Shown piece by piece: positions 52,169 to 63,962 of a stretch of DNA of 64,000 bases (the first letter of the stretch is position 1; each line of letters starts with the position of its first letter). A program made the position numbers and the translations under genes. The stretch comes from Steromphala cineraria (Eukaryota > Mollusca > Gastropoda > Trochida > Trochidae): assembly GCA_916613615.1 (NCBI GenBank), contig OU744735.1:46124654-46188653 (forward strand). Direction: 5' to 3'. The notes beneath the pieces were generated by a model. That model made no database searches, was not told where the DNA came from, and saw nothing but the letters and a program-made list of their open reading frames with translations.

Positions 52169-52680
52169 CTAAAACTTATATATCTATGGTATTGTAAAAT
52201 CGTATCTAATTTTACATTCCATTAAAATTAAATTAATTAATAAAACAAATAAATTTAACTATTTCTCCGATCGTATGATATGAATATACGGATGAATGTT
52301 AATTCTTTTAAAACCGTGTTTTTTTTTGTTTTTTTTTCTCTCTGAACTTACATATCTATACATTTGTTTAACAAACGAGCGATAATCGACTTAATCTACT
52401 TATTAGTTGTAATATATTTATAATGGTAAGCGAAACAAATGAACACATCCATGCAATGCGAAGGGAGATATCTCGTCTAGCCCTATGTAGTGTGTGTTAC
52501 CGTAGTTCCTACATTCTAATCTATACATATACATAAGCGTCTGTGGTCTCCTTACCAAACCGTCTGTTGGGTGGTGATTGAACGTTTTATTAGTGAAACT
52601 ACGATTTTTACCCCGCTCTCTGCGATATAACAGGTGTACTGAAAGTGGTGATAGCTGTACTAACTTTTAGGACCCTCTCC
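52169..52680. other. Polinton right arm, gene-free part
   Basis: AT-rich, with poly-T runs near 52320-52340 and the repeated CTCCGATCGTATGATATGAA segment. No supported gene. Confidence 0.45.
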
Positions 52681-52690
52681 CTTTTAGGAG

Positions 52691-52693
52691 AGA

Positions 52694-52742
<49 letters not shown>

Positions 52743-52892
52743 AGAGAGAGAGAGAGAGAGTATGAGAGTATGAGAGAGAGAGAGAGTCTGAGAGTATGAG
52801 AGAGAGAGAGAGAGAGAGAGCGAGTGAGAGTGAGATAGAGAGAGAGAGTCAGAGAGTGTGAGAGAGAGAGAGAGAGAGAGAGTGTGTGTGTG
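52691..52892. repeat. GA-dinucleotide microsatellite
   Basis: About 200 bases of AGAGAG with occasional TATGAGAG, GTCTGAGAG and GAGTGAGAG interruptions, ending in TG repeats. Open frames across it are simple sequence. Confidence 0.95.
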
Positions 52893-52904
52893 TGGTATTG
52901 CGGT

Positions 52905-53450
52905 GTTTGACGTTATACTGTGTGGAAGATAAGATGCATGTTTTACTTCAATGTCCAATTTATAATGTGCGTGAAGATCTTTTAGGTAAATGTAATGATG
53001 TGTGGTCTGAATTTTACTAACATAGAGATGATGTTAAATTATGTTTTATCCTTGCCAGCCCAAGTATTGTACATGCAAGTGCCAAAACCTGCAAGGCAAT
53101 TCTAAATTTACGTAAGGATATTTTATTTACGCATTAGACTTATTTACCAGCATACTTTTTATCAAATATTTGTAATGCTGAGTACTTTTTAATATATATT
53201 TGTAATAGTTATTGTATCTTTTAATACATATTTCTAATATTTACTGTACTTTTTAATACATATTTCTAATAGTTACTGTACTGTTATGTATATATATATA
53301 TATATAAGTTACATTTTTATACTGTACATTTTTTAAATATTGTTCCTCTCTCGTAACTCCAAAAGGAGTGGCTCTTTTAATGTTGTATATTTTGTATGTA
53401 ACATTTTGAGGTGAGACGTTAATAAACAGTCTGTCTATCTGTCTGAATTA
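52905..53450 (+). mobile_element. LINE 3' tail (plus), decayed
   Basis: Translates as CVEDKMHVLLQCPIYNVRED, the C-terminal knuckle of a LINE. It ends GAGGTGAGACGTTAATAAAC then a GTCTGTCTATCTGTCTG repeat. 5'-truncated right after the GA/TG microsatellite. The same family occurs in reverse at 54885-55190 (shared TTTATCCT/AGCCCA...CATGCAAG...AAAACCTGCAA block). Confidence 0.65.
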
Positions 53451-53999
53451 ACAAAGCTGAAATAGTTTCGACTACGTGCGATTCTAGTACAGACCCTCGA
53501 TCACGCTCCGGCACTGACAGCGATTCAAATGTAAATTAGAATAATCATTTTCATATTTTCCCAGTTTCGATTATCACCATAACTACAATAAATTTCTGTT
53601 TTCTTAATTACACAATTAGCAATATAAAATAAAAGTTGAAAAATAAAAGTACCGATCATATTGTTTTGCAATTTGCACCTTACAAATTTCATATTACCCT
53701 TGCAAACAATCACATCACATATAACCTAATCATGCCTTTGTTATACAATACTTGATTCAGAAAAATAACCAAAGAAATCTTCATACCATTTCAAAAGAGT
53801 ATTGACTGTCATGTAACGCGTCTAAACTATTATCAAAGCACTCTGGTATATGTGTATCAACAGCGATTCTGCAATCAACAATTTGTTTATTTTATATTTA
53901 TTTATGAAAAATGATCTGACGGGGGAATAGATGTTGAAAAGCTTTGATGTGATGAGGAACTAATCTGTATATGATATTAAAGGGGGAGACTAATATGTC

Positions 54000-54702
54000 T
54001 CCTGTAAAACAGACAGACAGACAATAGTTTATTAACGTCTCATTTCTGTACAAAGCTAGAATACATTTACATTTATACACACAATTCCTTTATAAAACAT
54101 GTACAGAACCATTCAAAGCAGAATTATGAGAGACATAAAACAATATTTAACCATATAACAATTCTTTCCTACGTTGTAGTATTAAAAAGCAGATTTTGGC
54201 TGTATAAAATCAGATACCATGATTTGTGAAAATAAAATACATTTTTTCAAGATCCGATTTCTCTAAAAAGTCTGGAGATAAAATAACACATTGATTAAAC
54301 AGAGAATCTCTTAGATCATCATATAATACACAGTGAAACAAAACATGTAATTCATCTTCAACGTCATTAATACAATTAAAACATTTTCTATTTTCTAAAA
54401 AGAAAAATTTCATAACGCCCGGTTTACACTCTTATGGGAGCAACGCCACATCGAAATTTAGACATAGCCGACCTGTAATGTCTTGGCATGTGATGGACAA
54501 TATAATTTTCAGAGTTAAAATTATATTTAAAATGTTTATAAAGTCGAAGTTTATTCGAACCAGTTCTCCCATCTTCTCTATTTAACAATGAATGCCATAA
54601 AATAACAAATTCATTCATAACCCTATCCTCAACAGTTGTACATAAAACAGATTCCTTAATCTTAACAGGTGCGTCTAAATAATAGTGTAAATCAAGGGAC
54701 AT
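54000..54702 (-). mobile_element. LINE C-terminal fragment (minus), decayed
   Basis: Minus-strand translation gives NKLRLYKHFKYNFNSENYIV and MSKFRCGVAPIRV up to a stop at 54424, then TGRYEIFLF in the same frame, and after a frame change CFNCINDVEDELHVLFHC, a knuckle. It ends at 54000-54040 with ACGTTAATAAAC and a GTCTGTCTGTCTG repeat. Related to but distinct from the 52905 copy. Confidence 0.7.
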
Positions 54703-54754
54703 AAATTATGGGGCTTCGTTGATGGGACCATTGCGTTTGTTTTTAGGTTAGATA

Positions 54755-54880
54755 GATGGATGGATGGATGGATATATATAGATATAGAGATAGATATAGA
54801 GATAGATATAGAGATAGATATAGAGATAGATATAGAGATAGATATAGAGATAGATATAGAGATAGATAGATGTTTATTTG
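54755..54880. repeat. 12-bp microsatellite GATATAGAGATA
   Basis: GATA/GGAT repeats at 54755-54785 pass into about eight copies of GATATAGAGATA. It abuts the next LINE tail, whose own terminus is a GATA/TCTA repeat, so it probably expanded from that tail. Confidence 0.9.
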
Positions 54881-55190
54881 AGTCTCACCTCACAATATAT
54901 ACACAATAAAATTCATCAAACATACAGTACATTAAAATAGTGAGAGAGACTATAAAACAAAGATAGAATCAACATATACAAATGGACATAACAAATGAAA
55001 GTAAATATAAAAGTATAAACAAACATACTAAGGGGAAAAAGTCATATATGACCTATATAAAACACTTCTACGTTTCGTAGTATAACATTGCAGGTTTTTG
55101 GCACTTTCAAATATCACAGATGGGCTGGATAGAATAAAACACACTTTCTGAGTATCACTGAAATTGATGAAATTACCACAGGTCGCTACA
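54881..55190 (-). mobile_element. LINE 3' tail (minus), decayed
   Basis: On the minus strand it ends TGTGAGGTGAGACTCAAATA and AACATCTATC, matching the end of the 52905-53450 copy, and contains the same TGCCAAAAACCTGCAATG block. Only 300 bases are recognisable. Confidence 0.65.
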
Positions 55191-56749
55191 CAAAATTAGG
55201 ACTATACATATGAATATATAGATAGTTGGTAACTAGAACTTAGTCTCGGCAAATAAATCATCGGTGGGAAGTGAGATTTCCGACTATCGGAGGCTTATTT
55301 ACGCCTGGTTTATTACTCTTTTCCAATAAATAATTTGATATAATGTTTTAAAACTGTCTATGGCTTCCTTGCAGAAACTTATTACCTTAATGATAATTTG
55401 ATAAAAAACATTCACTAAATGTATAATTAAGATAATATCTTATAAATGCAATTGATTCCCTTAAAACTTTATATATTTTGTTAATGAAACATATCAACTT
55501 GCAGTGAAATGCATATAAACTATATATGTGTCGTGTATTTTCAACAAAATGTGAAATTTAATGATTCGTTATGTAGCATGTTTAGAGCAACTTCATATGA
55601 TGTGTGATGTTCTTCATGATTTTATTTTGATAGTTAGCTTGAATTATATTTTTATTTGGAAAATACTCAATATTCTAATAAAATCAATGATTTATTCAGT
55701 TGATACTCGTTTTAGTTTGTTTTTTTTTTTTCCATTTCGACATATTATGTTTTGATTTGGAAACTCAGCTTCTTTTGTTTTTTGGTTTTTCTTAACCTTG
55801 AACCACGTATTGGATGTTTCACTATTACTTCTCCCTCCTTGAGCTATACAGAGAAAGAGATTATCTTTACGATCTACTCTGAGGCAGTTTGAATGAATAC
55901 TCTCACACCCCTTCAGTCAAGGGCTCTCAAGTCAAGACTCGCATAGCTGTACACAATAACCAGCATGCTTAAACATATATATATATATATATATACCGTC
56001 GTCGGGACCCTCTATTAGGCTTGAACGGAGCCGAGAATTACAGCCTGTCACCCCCCTGCATGTGTATGGAGTTCCCGCTGATAGCCCGACATGAAATCTC
56101 CCGAGTTTAACTAGGAAGATTTGATGGTCCTATCAAAATCTCCCGTAAATCGCTGGGCGATTGGTTGTGTACTCTTATCTTTATTATTCACTTTTATGAA
56201 TGTACTTTTAATATTTATGTACACAAGTGAGACGTAAATAAACCATTGATTGATCAAATTGTCATTGAACATCTCTCACATCCAATATTACCGCATGTAT
56301 AAGCAAACATCTAAAACATTACGATTATGTACAATTTAATATCTTCAGTTCATTCAGATCAATTAGAGTTCGGTTGGGGGTAATCTCTTGGGTTAATCTC
56401 AAAGCAACAAAACAAAACAAAACATATTACATGAAACTCACTGTTGACTGGCTCTTTAAGGCATTCAGGTATTTAATCAGTAAGCTCAGAATAGGCGTCA
56501 TAATATAGGAATTAATCCTCACAACTGTATTCGTTGACACCTCATGTTGTAGATGATAAAGATGATCTCTTAGTTTGCATAGGTTGAATTATTTTAAATA
56601 ATATGACTTACTCAATTCTCCTAACTCTTCAAAATTTTGGAATATCGTGATTAAACGATTACACCTTGTAATTTGGAGAGTAAAACAACAGAACGTATGA
56701 GTGAACACTCAGTCGGGTGAAATATGACAGTGGTAATTACTTTCCCGTC
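55191..56749. other. Polinton right arm, gene-free part with one more LINE terminus
   Basis: No gene. A TA repeat lies at 55975-55994. At 56190-56250 ACAAGTGAGACGTAAATAAA is another LINE-like end on the plus strand. The last 300 bases before the right terminus are unremarkable. Confidence 0.45.
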
Positions 56750-56916
56750 GCGGTTTGTTTGCGTTTGTCGTGGTGTGTAAACTCGATGCGTTCGACCGTG
56801 ACTTGAGTGGATACAGGTGTGGTGGCCAATTAGCCAGAAACCCCCGTAGTACATTATAGACGCAAAACGGGAAAAAATGTCCAAATTGCGTTTATAATGT
56901 ACTATCACACACTACT
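56750..56916 (-). repeat. Polinton right terminal inverted repeat (167 bp)
   Basis: Begins GCGGTTTGTTTGCGTTTGTC and ends ATCACACACTACT. It is an exact reverse complement of 37697-37863 by eye. Confidence 0.95.
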
Positions 56917-56922
56917 TGTACC
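56917..56922. repeat. Polinton target-site duplication, right (TGTACC)
   Basis: Exact match of 37691-37696 immediately outside the right terminal repeat. Confidence 0.9.
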
Positions 56923-58911
56923 GTAAATCCTTGAATAATCGCCTGTGTTGAATACCCGCCAGGTTTGATTTAAAGATGAAACCAAACTATCGAATACCCC
57001 CTATTTAAACTTATTCTGGAAATGCAAACTAATGGCTTAGAAATAAATGCTCGCCTAGCTCGAACAAACGTCTGCCTTGGTCAAATCGGTTGTTGAAACT
57101 ACTGACTGCATTCAAGGATATACGGTACTGGGCTGTTCATCTAGCCAAGTCGTTGATTCGCTGGAGTGCACAGGTCACCTGACCCCACCCTTGTCGCTGA
57201 TTGGTTGGAGTCTAGAGATCACATGGCACGACTCCATTTGAGTGGTACTCAGATCAGCATCACATCAGTGTTCGAGTGAAAGGTTCTATCATATTTCAAT
57301 GAGAATAACTAGAATCAGGTCATCTGATTTTTATGTGGTGTATTGCAAGTATAGGTGAGCGTTTCTTACTTGAATTGAAATATTGCTTTGAAGCAGAAAG
57401 TGTTTTTGCTCGTAAAAACAGATGTCTCCCCCATACACCATTTCAGCTGAATTCTGTTTTTATAAATCCTTATTGTTTTATTACCTCAAACAAAAACCAT
57501 AATCTGTCTACAAAAGAATAAACTTTAAGTTTTGTTTCTATTAATGAAACTAACCCAACCCTTCAAAATGACAAAGTCCAAACTGTTGCAGTTGAAACTC
57601 TGAGATATATAACTTAAAAGAATTTGAAACCCCAAAAAGGCACATGTAAATGCTATGAAGAGGATGTATAGCAAAGTTAACGATGATTGGTGAAGTAGTA
57701 ATGCTACGGAATCTAACCATACCCCTCAAAATGACAAAGGACCCCCTACCACCCCAACCCCCCAACCACCCCAACCCAGCCAAAACCAATACATGTATTA
57801 TGTCTCCCGACCCGTCGGGGGAGACATAATTTACTACCTCGTTTTTGAACGAAATAAAGTTGTGTCGTACGTCGGCTTGGAACTGTAGATTCGCAATGTG
57901 GTTCCTGATGACCAATTCTGTTTAACAGAGCTCGAGAAGTGTTAATAAAAAATTGCTACCAAAGATTCTAGTTTTCAGTTTTCCTGAGCACTTATTTGCG
58001 TCATCACCTTGTAGCAGCAATATAAACTATAAACACCATCCCTGTTTAAAATAAACTAGTACCTAAAAGACAGGCTACCAAATTTTCAAGATCTTCAGAA
58101 ACAAAATTACTTTTCCTGTTAGAATTGTTCTTAATATATTTCTTAAGCATATAACATGTGATAACGAATACACAATGTCATTCCTTTTAATTCTGTCTGT
58201 TCAAACACACATAGGATGTTCTAATCACAATCCTGAAATTGTTTTTGCTAAAATGTTCGGCATTTAAACTTATAATGATACATTAGGGAAATTCAACTTA
58301 TATATATATGTTTTCGATATACAGCACCTTAATTGTCATAAATTCAATTGCGCGTTATGGAAAAACGCTATAGGGAACAAAAACACAAAAATGTTCAGTT
58401 TCTCTCTTCTTATTCGCAAGTTAGGGTGATGCAAAATCGAAAGTTTTAGTAAAAGCTTGTTTTCTTTGCGAAAAAAAAGATAATGTTTCCAATATAGCAA
58501 ATCAAGGCTTCCCGTGCAATCAGTGAACCTTCTTGCAGTCATATCAATCACTAATGGAGTAAATGTTGCGATTCAATTGGTAGCGAAGTTTTAGACACTA
58601 TTGAACTTCGCCAAGATCTACGAAACCGTTTGTTGGAAGTGGATATTCGACCCTCAAGGCCAACAATTGCCTGTGTTGGGGTAGTTTTAACTATACAATC
58701 AAATACCTTGAGAAAAAAAAACAGAACTAGAAACTTTAGGAAGGTCTGTTTCACCCATGAATCATAAATTTGTCTGCAGCCGTAAGTTAAAAATAACTTT
58801 GCATTGTTTACCGTCGTGAAAATTAACATTCTTCTCACAATTGCATTCGATTCGTTTAAAGCAGTGATATGGTGAAAGGTGGAATATCTAAAACAGTTCT
58901 GATTAATTGAA
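56923..58911. other. Gene-free flank right of the Polinton
   Basis: No supported gene. A hairpin, TTATGTCTCCC...GGGGGAGACATAA, lies at 57798-57831; a related GTCTCCCC...GGGGAAGAC hairpin is at 20390-20412, so this is a dispersed motif. A CCCCAACCC tract at 57740-57780 is next to it. Confidence 0.45.
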
Positions 58912-59287
58912 TTAAAGGGGAAGTAGCACGTTTTAGGGAGAATATAAGGTGATGTCAGGAAAATGAAAATTAATGGTTCCAATTGAAAGACAACGTATTT
59001 AAACTACATGGAGCAGTAATAATTCAAATATATAATGTGAAGTTTAGCCATGCGATTCCCTTTTCTTACACAAAATGAATTAAAGGTGTTCACAAAAAAA
59101 TGGCCGCCAATAGATTTTCAGTGAATCTTCATACTTTGTCCTCTGACTATGGATGATTGGTTTGTGTAATGAGATTTTTGACACTGTCAAAATAATACGT
59201 TAAGCATTAAAGCAAGCATTAACATTCAATTATCAGTGAACATTTTAAAATATAAAATTATCAAAAAACGTGCTACTGCCCCTTTAA
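58912..59287 (-). mobile_element. TTAA-flanked MITE, copy 3
   Basis: Starts TTAAAGGGGAAGTAGCACGT and ends AACGTGCTACTGCCCCTTTAA. The interior is the reverse complement of copies 1, 2 and 4 (for example AAGGTGATGTCAGGAAAATG). Confidence 0.85.
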
Positions 59288-59431
59288 AGATGAGTTAAAG
59301 AAACAACTAAGTACATCAACAATTTCCGCAACGTCACTAGCATCAGGCACGGGACCGACGAAGTAGTTTTTCGAACATGATAATGTTCAATCACTTACAA
59401 ATAAATGATCGACTATAATATTTTTGTCATA

Positions 59432-59580
59432 GACAATAGACAATAGACAATAGTTTATTACCTTAAAGGGAATTCGTTCCGGATCACAAAGCTTTGACAT
59501 AATTATTAAATAACGTCGAACTCTTACGAAGGTTCCTCACACCAATAAACGGTAGAAACTCAATCGACTCAGACACGTCA
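59432..59580 (-). mobile_element. LINE 3' terminus fragment
   Basis: On the minus strand it ends CCCTTTAAGGTAATAAACTA followed by a TTGTCTA repeat. Like the other tails it has AATAAA just before a simple repeat. About 150 bases are recognisable. Confidence 0.45.
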
Positions 59581-60146
59581 ACGTATGGTCAGCGCATTGC
59601 AAGAAGAAAGGAGGAAATAGTTTTAACACGCTTTCGTCGTGTTTTGTTATTCATCGAAAATTCTGTATAATTTGGAAATTATTAACAGCAGACAAAACAC
59701 AAACATATGTGTGTATGGTTCATTAAGTTCTTTTATTATCACAAAAAACTATATAAATTTGGCGCAGTTTGTCGACCTGTCTATTTTACAATAAAAGTTT
59801 ACTACACGTTCTATTGAAATTCACTTTTGACGGAAAAACAAAGACTTACATTATGCCAATCATAAAGTAAAAACGTCAAATCATTCACATTTTTATTCCA
59901 ATCATGATGACGTTGGCTGTGAACAGCACATTACACAGAAGACATCTTCACCCATTGGACAACGAACTCTCCTTCGTCAATTTTACCATCATCTGGAAAT
60001 ATCAAAATTGTTAGGAAGTGTAATTAATGTCGGAGGAAACAGGCAGGAAATCATAGATCACTAGACATGAGCGCGTCACACAATAATGTATTTCTAGTTT
60101 ACCAAACCCTCCTTGGAGTGAATGAGTTGCATTTGTTATTTGTCCT

Positions 60147-60519
60147 TTAAAGGGGCAGAAGCACGTTTTTTGACAATTCTATTTTTAACAATTTTCACTG
60201 ATAAGTCTACGTTAATGCTAAATGTATTAATTTTATAGTGTCAAAAATCTCATTACAAAAACCAATTTTCCATAGTCAGAGAATAAATAATAACAATTAT
60301 TTACCTATATAAAGTCAATTGGCTGCCATTTTTATGTGAACACCTTTAATTCATTTTGTGCGATAAAAGGAATCGCATTGCTGAAATTTTCATTTGTATA
60401 TTTGATATATTACTGCTTCATTTAGTTTAAATACACTTCCTTGTCGATTTGAACCATTCATTTTCATTTTCTTGACATCACCTTTTATTCCCCCTAAAAA
60501 CGTGCTACTGCCCCTTTAA
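60147..60519 (+). mobile_element. TTAA-flanked MITE, copy 4
   Basis: Starts TTAAAGGGGCAGAAGCACGT and ends ACGTGCTACTGCCCCTTTAA. Same orientation as copies 1 and 2; complete at both ends. Confidence 0.85.
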
Positions 60520-60969
60520 TGCTCGAATGAGCGATGAAGTTGGATAGTTATGAAACAACATCTGCTAAACATGAACCTGAATCCTATCAAACGGTCCTAT
60601 AGATTATAAAATCATTATATAAATGAAATAGCAATTCAATTTTCACATAAAACATAACATTGAAAATATCACAAATTTTCACATAAAACAAAACAGTGAA
60701 AGTATCACAAATATCAACCCATATATTTTTTCCTGATTGGGTTAGCAGATAATACCGAAGAGAGCAATTTAAGTTCGGCAATGAAGTGAGACATAGAATA
60801 ACAGTTTCTGTAGCGTTTTGATTCATAAATTCCGTGGCTTAATATAACAGGTGCATATCATTATTAACGCAATAGATATAGAGAATCTCACCCAAGTGTC
60901 TTCTGATATCAAATATATCAACACAAGTTGATAAAAGTAAGAAATATCCGAGGCTTGCCGATATTATAA

Positions 60970-61047
60970 GTTACCATGCGTTCGAGTTTGATATTTAACT
61001 CGGACACATGATAAATCTCCATATCAAACTCGCGAACACATGGTAAC
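60970..61047. repeat. Inverted repeat, about 26-bp arms
   Basis: GTTACCATGCGTTCGAGTTT at 60970 pairs imperfectly with AAACTCGCGAACACATGGTAAC ending at 61047. It sits in a longer dispersed repeat: the sequence near 60895-60950 (GTCTTCTGATATC, CAACACAAGTTGATAAAAGT) resembles segments near 26430-26510 and 63705-63730. Confidence 0.6.
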
Positions 61048-61574
61048 GAATTTATCTCGACGAGCACCTTCTCTAAATGCTTTAAATCTGGCTTGAAAGA
61101 TGGGATTGGCCAAAATGGCGTCTGATCAGATCAGTGTTACTCTTTTATTTAGGTATTTACGAATATAATTTTTAAACCCTCGTGTTAATGACCAAAAGTA
61201 TGTCTAGTACCGGAGCGAAGCGCACTAGACGGAAATTTAGGATTAACGAAAAAAAAGCAAAAAACCGAGCGATGCGGGCATTCCTAAATTTTGATTGTTT
61301 GGTCACGTGACTTTGTGCATTTGCACCACATTCAATTTGAAGCGGCCGTAGAAGCCCCGTTACTGTCATGGCGGACTGTCGAGTGGGGGCGAGCGAGTTT
61401 GATAGTGTCGGAGTTATAGACTTATAGATACGACAGGCATCATAGCAGAATGTACAGGTTGGTTTGAGAGTTCAATAAACAAATAGCGATGACTTTTAAC
61501 TTAAATGATGTTCATAGATCGGCTCTCTGTTTGCATAATTTGAATCTTGAGCTCGCTGATAGACAACCTTGCTG

Positions 61575-63354
61575 CTACCCAGATAGCATTCATATGTTGG
61601 GCCAACATTGAACCAACATTATCGGTTTCGTTGGCCCATAGTTGCAACCCTAACGATGGGCCCATTTGGACATGCTCATCGGCTCCACGTTGGCCCATAA
61701 TGTTGGTTTTATGTTGGCCCAATGAAAGATAATAAACAAACTATTGTGGCCCACATCTGGCCCATCATTATGATAATGTTGGTATTTAATTGGTTCAATG
61801 TTGGCCCAATGAAAGATAATCTACGGACTACAATGGCCCACACTTGGTCCATCATTATGATATGATTGTTGTTTAGTTGGCCCAATGTCATATTATGCCC
61901 TGTGTTCGGTGGTTGCCTTCGTTTACCTTAGTAACTTAAATACAAAGAACAAAACAAGTAGACAAATTAGATATTTTAATGGGGTAAATATTTTTTTGGT
62001 CACATGAACTTTTGTATGCTATGCTGGCCCGATTTCCTAAACTTGTTGACATCAGTTGTAATTTGTTCCTTACAGGTTCTTGTGCACGTGGTCTGCTCCT
62101 GAAATAAATATATAAAACTATAACAATATAAATCACTTTAGAAATATTACAGTAACTTAAAAATTTAATGGATGAGGGCAAAAACTAGCCATATTCCTAC
62201 TGATATAATTGAATATGAGAAAATGTTATATAGTGTAGTACAGTGTATTGAAAAGTACAGTATGGTTTGTCAAAGCATATAACAATACACATAACAGTAA
62301 AGTGATATGACGGTCACACAGTAAACGCTATAAAATACATAAACATTGTAAAATCATATCATCATATACATGTACTCAAAATGAGATGTAATTTTCTAGA
62401 GCTACAGAAACTTTAGTCTTGTGACTGATCATGCTAATACTATGACAGTTTATATAATTTATTACCAATTAATTTTAATTTGCCAACTTGTCAAGCGGTA
62501 TCAACAAATAAATTTAACGTAAGAAGAAATCACAACCCTTAATCGTTGGGCCAATGTTGGGTCAATGTCAGACAAGAAAATTTAATAAGACGTACGGTAC
62601 ATAAATAAATATATATAAATAAACTATTGAAAACAATATCCTTTATAAAAAATTTCACCCCTTTCCTGTGTAATGCTTAATTGTTTTTAAAATAGTCACA
62701 TTCAATGTATTGTAAAATATTCACATTATACGAATGTATGATTAGCTGGACTGCAATTAATAAAGTGAACCTTTTAACAAATTTTCATGTATTTCAATAA
62801 GTCATAAACTGAGGTTATTTTCAAAATTGCAAACATAATGTGAAAACCATGTTCACAAAACGGGTAACATTAAGTAGGTAGCAAAATTGAATACTCACTG
62901 CTTTAAGGAATCCAGAAATGTTGCCGTCGTCTGCTTTTTGACTGTCCTGCAGAGCTATGTGACAAGCAGGTTTCGAATCCAGTAGTTGTCATTAAAATCT
63001 TCAGATCATTATCCAGTGGCATTTAAAAACTGTTTAAATCTTTATCCTATTAATATATTACTTTAATTTACTCCATATTAATTCAACACAAAATTAAAGG
63101 TACAAAACAATGGCTATAAAATAGATGTCATTTACAACGTTTGCCCAACGTTGGGCTGACGTTATGAAACAACATACAAATGATAACACAATTGTGAAAT
63201 CTTTCATACGTTGGCCAATCATTGGACCAACTATTATAAAACAACCATTGTATTTACGTCATTATGATTTCGTTGGGCCAACGTTTTCAAATCGTGGGCC
63301 AACCAACCAACCATTTCCAGATGTTGGCCCAACATACCTTTGCTATCTGGGTAG
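61575..63354. mobile_element. 1.8-kb element with CTACCCAGATAGCA inverted ends
   Basis: CTACCCAGATAGCA at 61575 and TGCTATCTGGGTAG ending at 63354 are perfect 14-bp inverted ends. Just inside both ends are many TTGGCCCAAC / TTGGGCCAAC motifs (61597-61900 and 63140-63335). The centre is AT-rich and non-coding. A non-autonomous DNA transposon is likely; no clear target duplication was found. Confidence 0.7.
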
Positions 63355-63839
63355 TGAGCCGGTCAACATGCCGTTGAGATGCCGTATGACTTGCTTATGT
63401 ATTTTAGCGGTACCAATCTTTTATTAGAAGAACATTTTACTTTTACCAGTAAAGTTATAACATAAAGCTGACTTTAGCATGTACAGGGCAATTCATCAAG
63501 CATACATGACGTTACAGCAATCAAGCTTAGCGTAGCCGCTTGTTCACCGAACAAAGGGCAAGGGAGATAACTCTTGACACCGTTGTTGCTTGTTACTAGG
63601 GGAGCGCGTGGCCCAGTTTAACATAGTTAAATATACCTACGGCACGTGACCGGTTTTGACCAATGGTAAGCCGACATTGCTGTGCAAGTCGAGATAAATA
63701 TATATATGATATCAGAAGACACGAGGGTGAGATTCTATTTATCATCCAAAATCATTTTTCATCACGTAAGCATGAAAAATGTACAGCTTTGAATACTGCA
63801 TAGCCCTAAAACTCCAAAACCAGTGATGTCGTAGCATTG

Positions 63840-63962
63840 TTACGTCATCGCGTTAATTACGTCATAGCATCGTGACGGCGTTATGTCTATGATGTCATAA
63901 CACTATGACGTCATTACTGATGATGTATCACGTTTCTGATGTCATGTATTTTCTGATTAAAT
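63840..63962. promoter_or_regulatory. Cluster of CRE-like ACGTCA/TGACGTCA motifs
   Basis: TTACGTCATCG, TTACGTCATAG, GTGACGG, TGATGTCATAA, ATGACGTCATT and TGATGTCATG follow each other every 15-25 bases. It may be a decayed tandem repeat of a CRE-like unit rather than a functional enhancer. No gene is visible next to it inside the window. Confidence 0.4.

Larger units (their letters stand above)
37697..56916. mobile_element. Complete Polinton/Maverick element, 19,220 bp
   Basis: Bounded by 167-bp inverted repeats and TGTACC duplications. It encodes integrase, protein-primed DNA polymerase B, packaging ATPase, adenain-like protease, major and minor capsid-like proteins and accessory proteins, which is the full core set described for Polintons, large self-synthesising DNA transposons considered to be endogenous virus-like elements. 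The size lies in the normal 15-25 kb range. Plus-strand genes run from 37.9 to 45.3 kb and minus-strand genes from 51.8 to 45.5 kb, converging near 45.4 kb. The right 5 kb has no recognised Polinton gene. Confidence 0.95.

Noticed and set aside
52608..52958. Minus-strand Ser/Leu repeat frame of 116 residues
   Set aside because: Made almost wholly of the GA microsatellite.
61501..61891. Short frames with GPT/NQL repeats
   Set aside because: They come from TTGGCCCAAC repeats of the 1.8-kb element.
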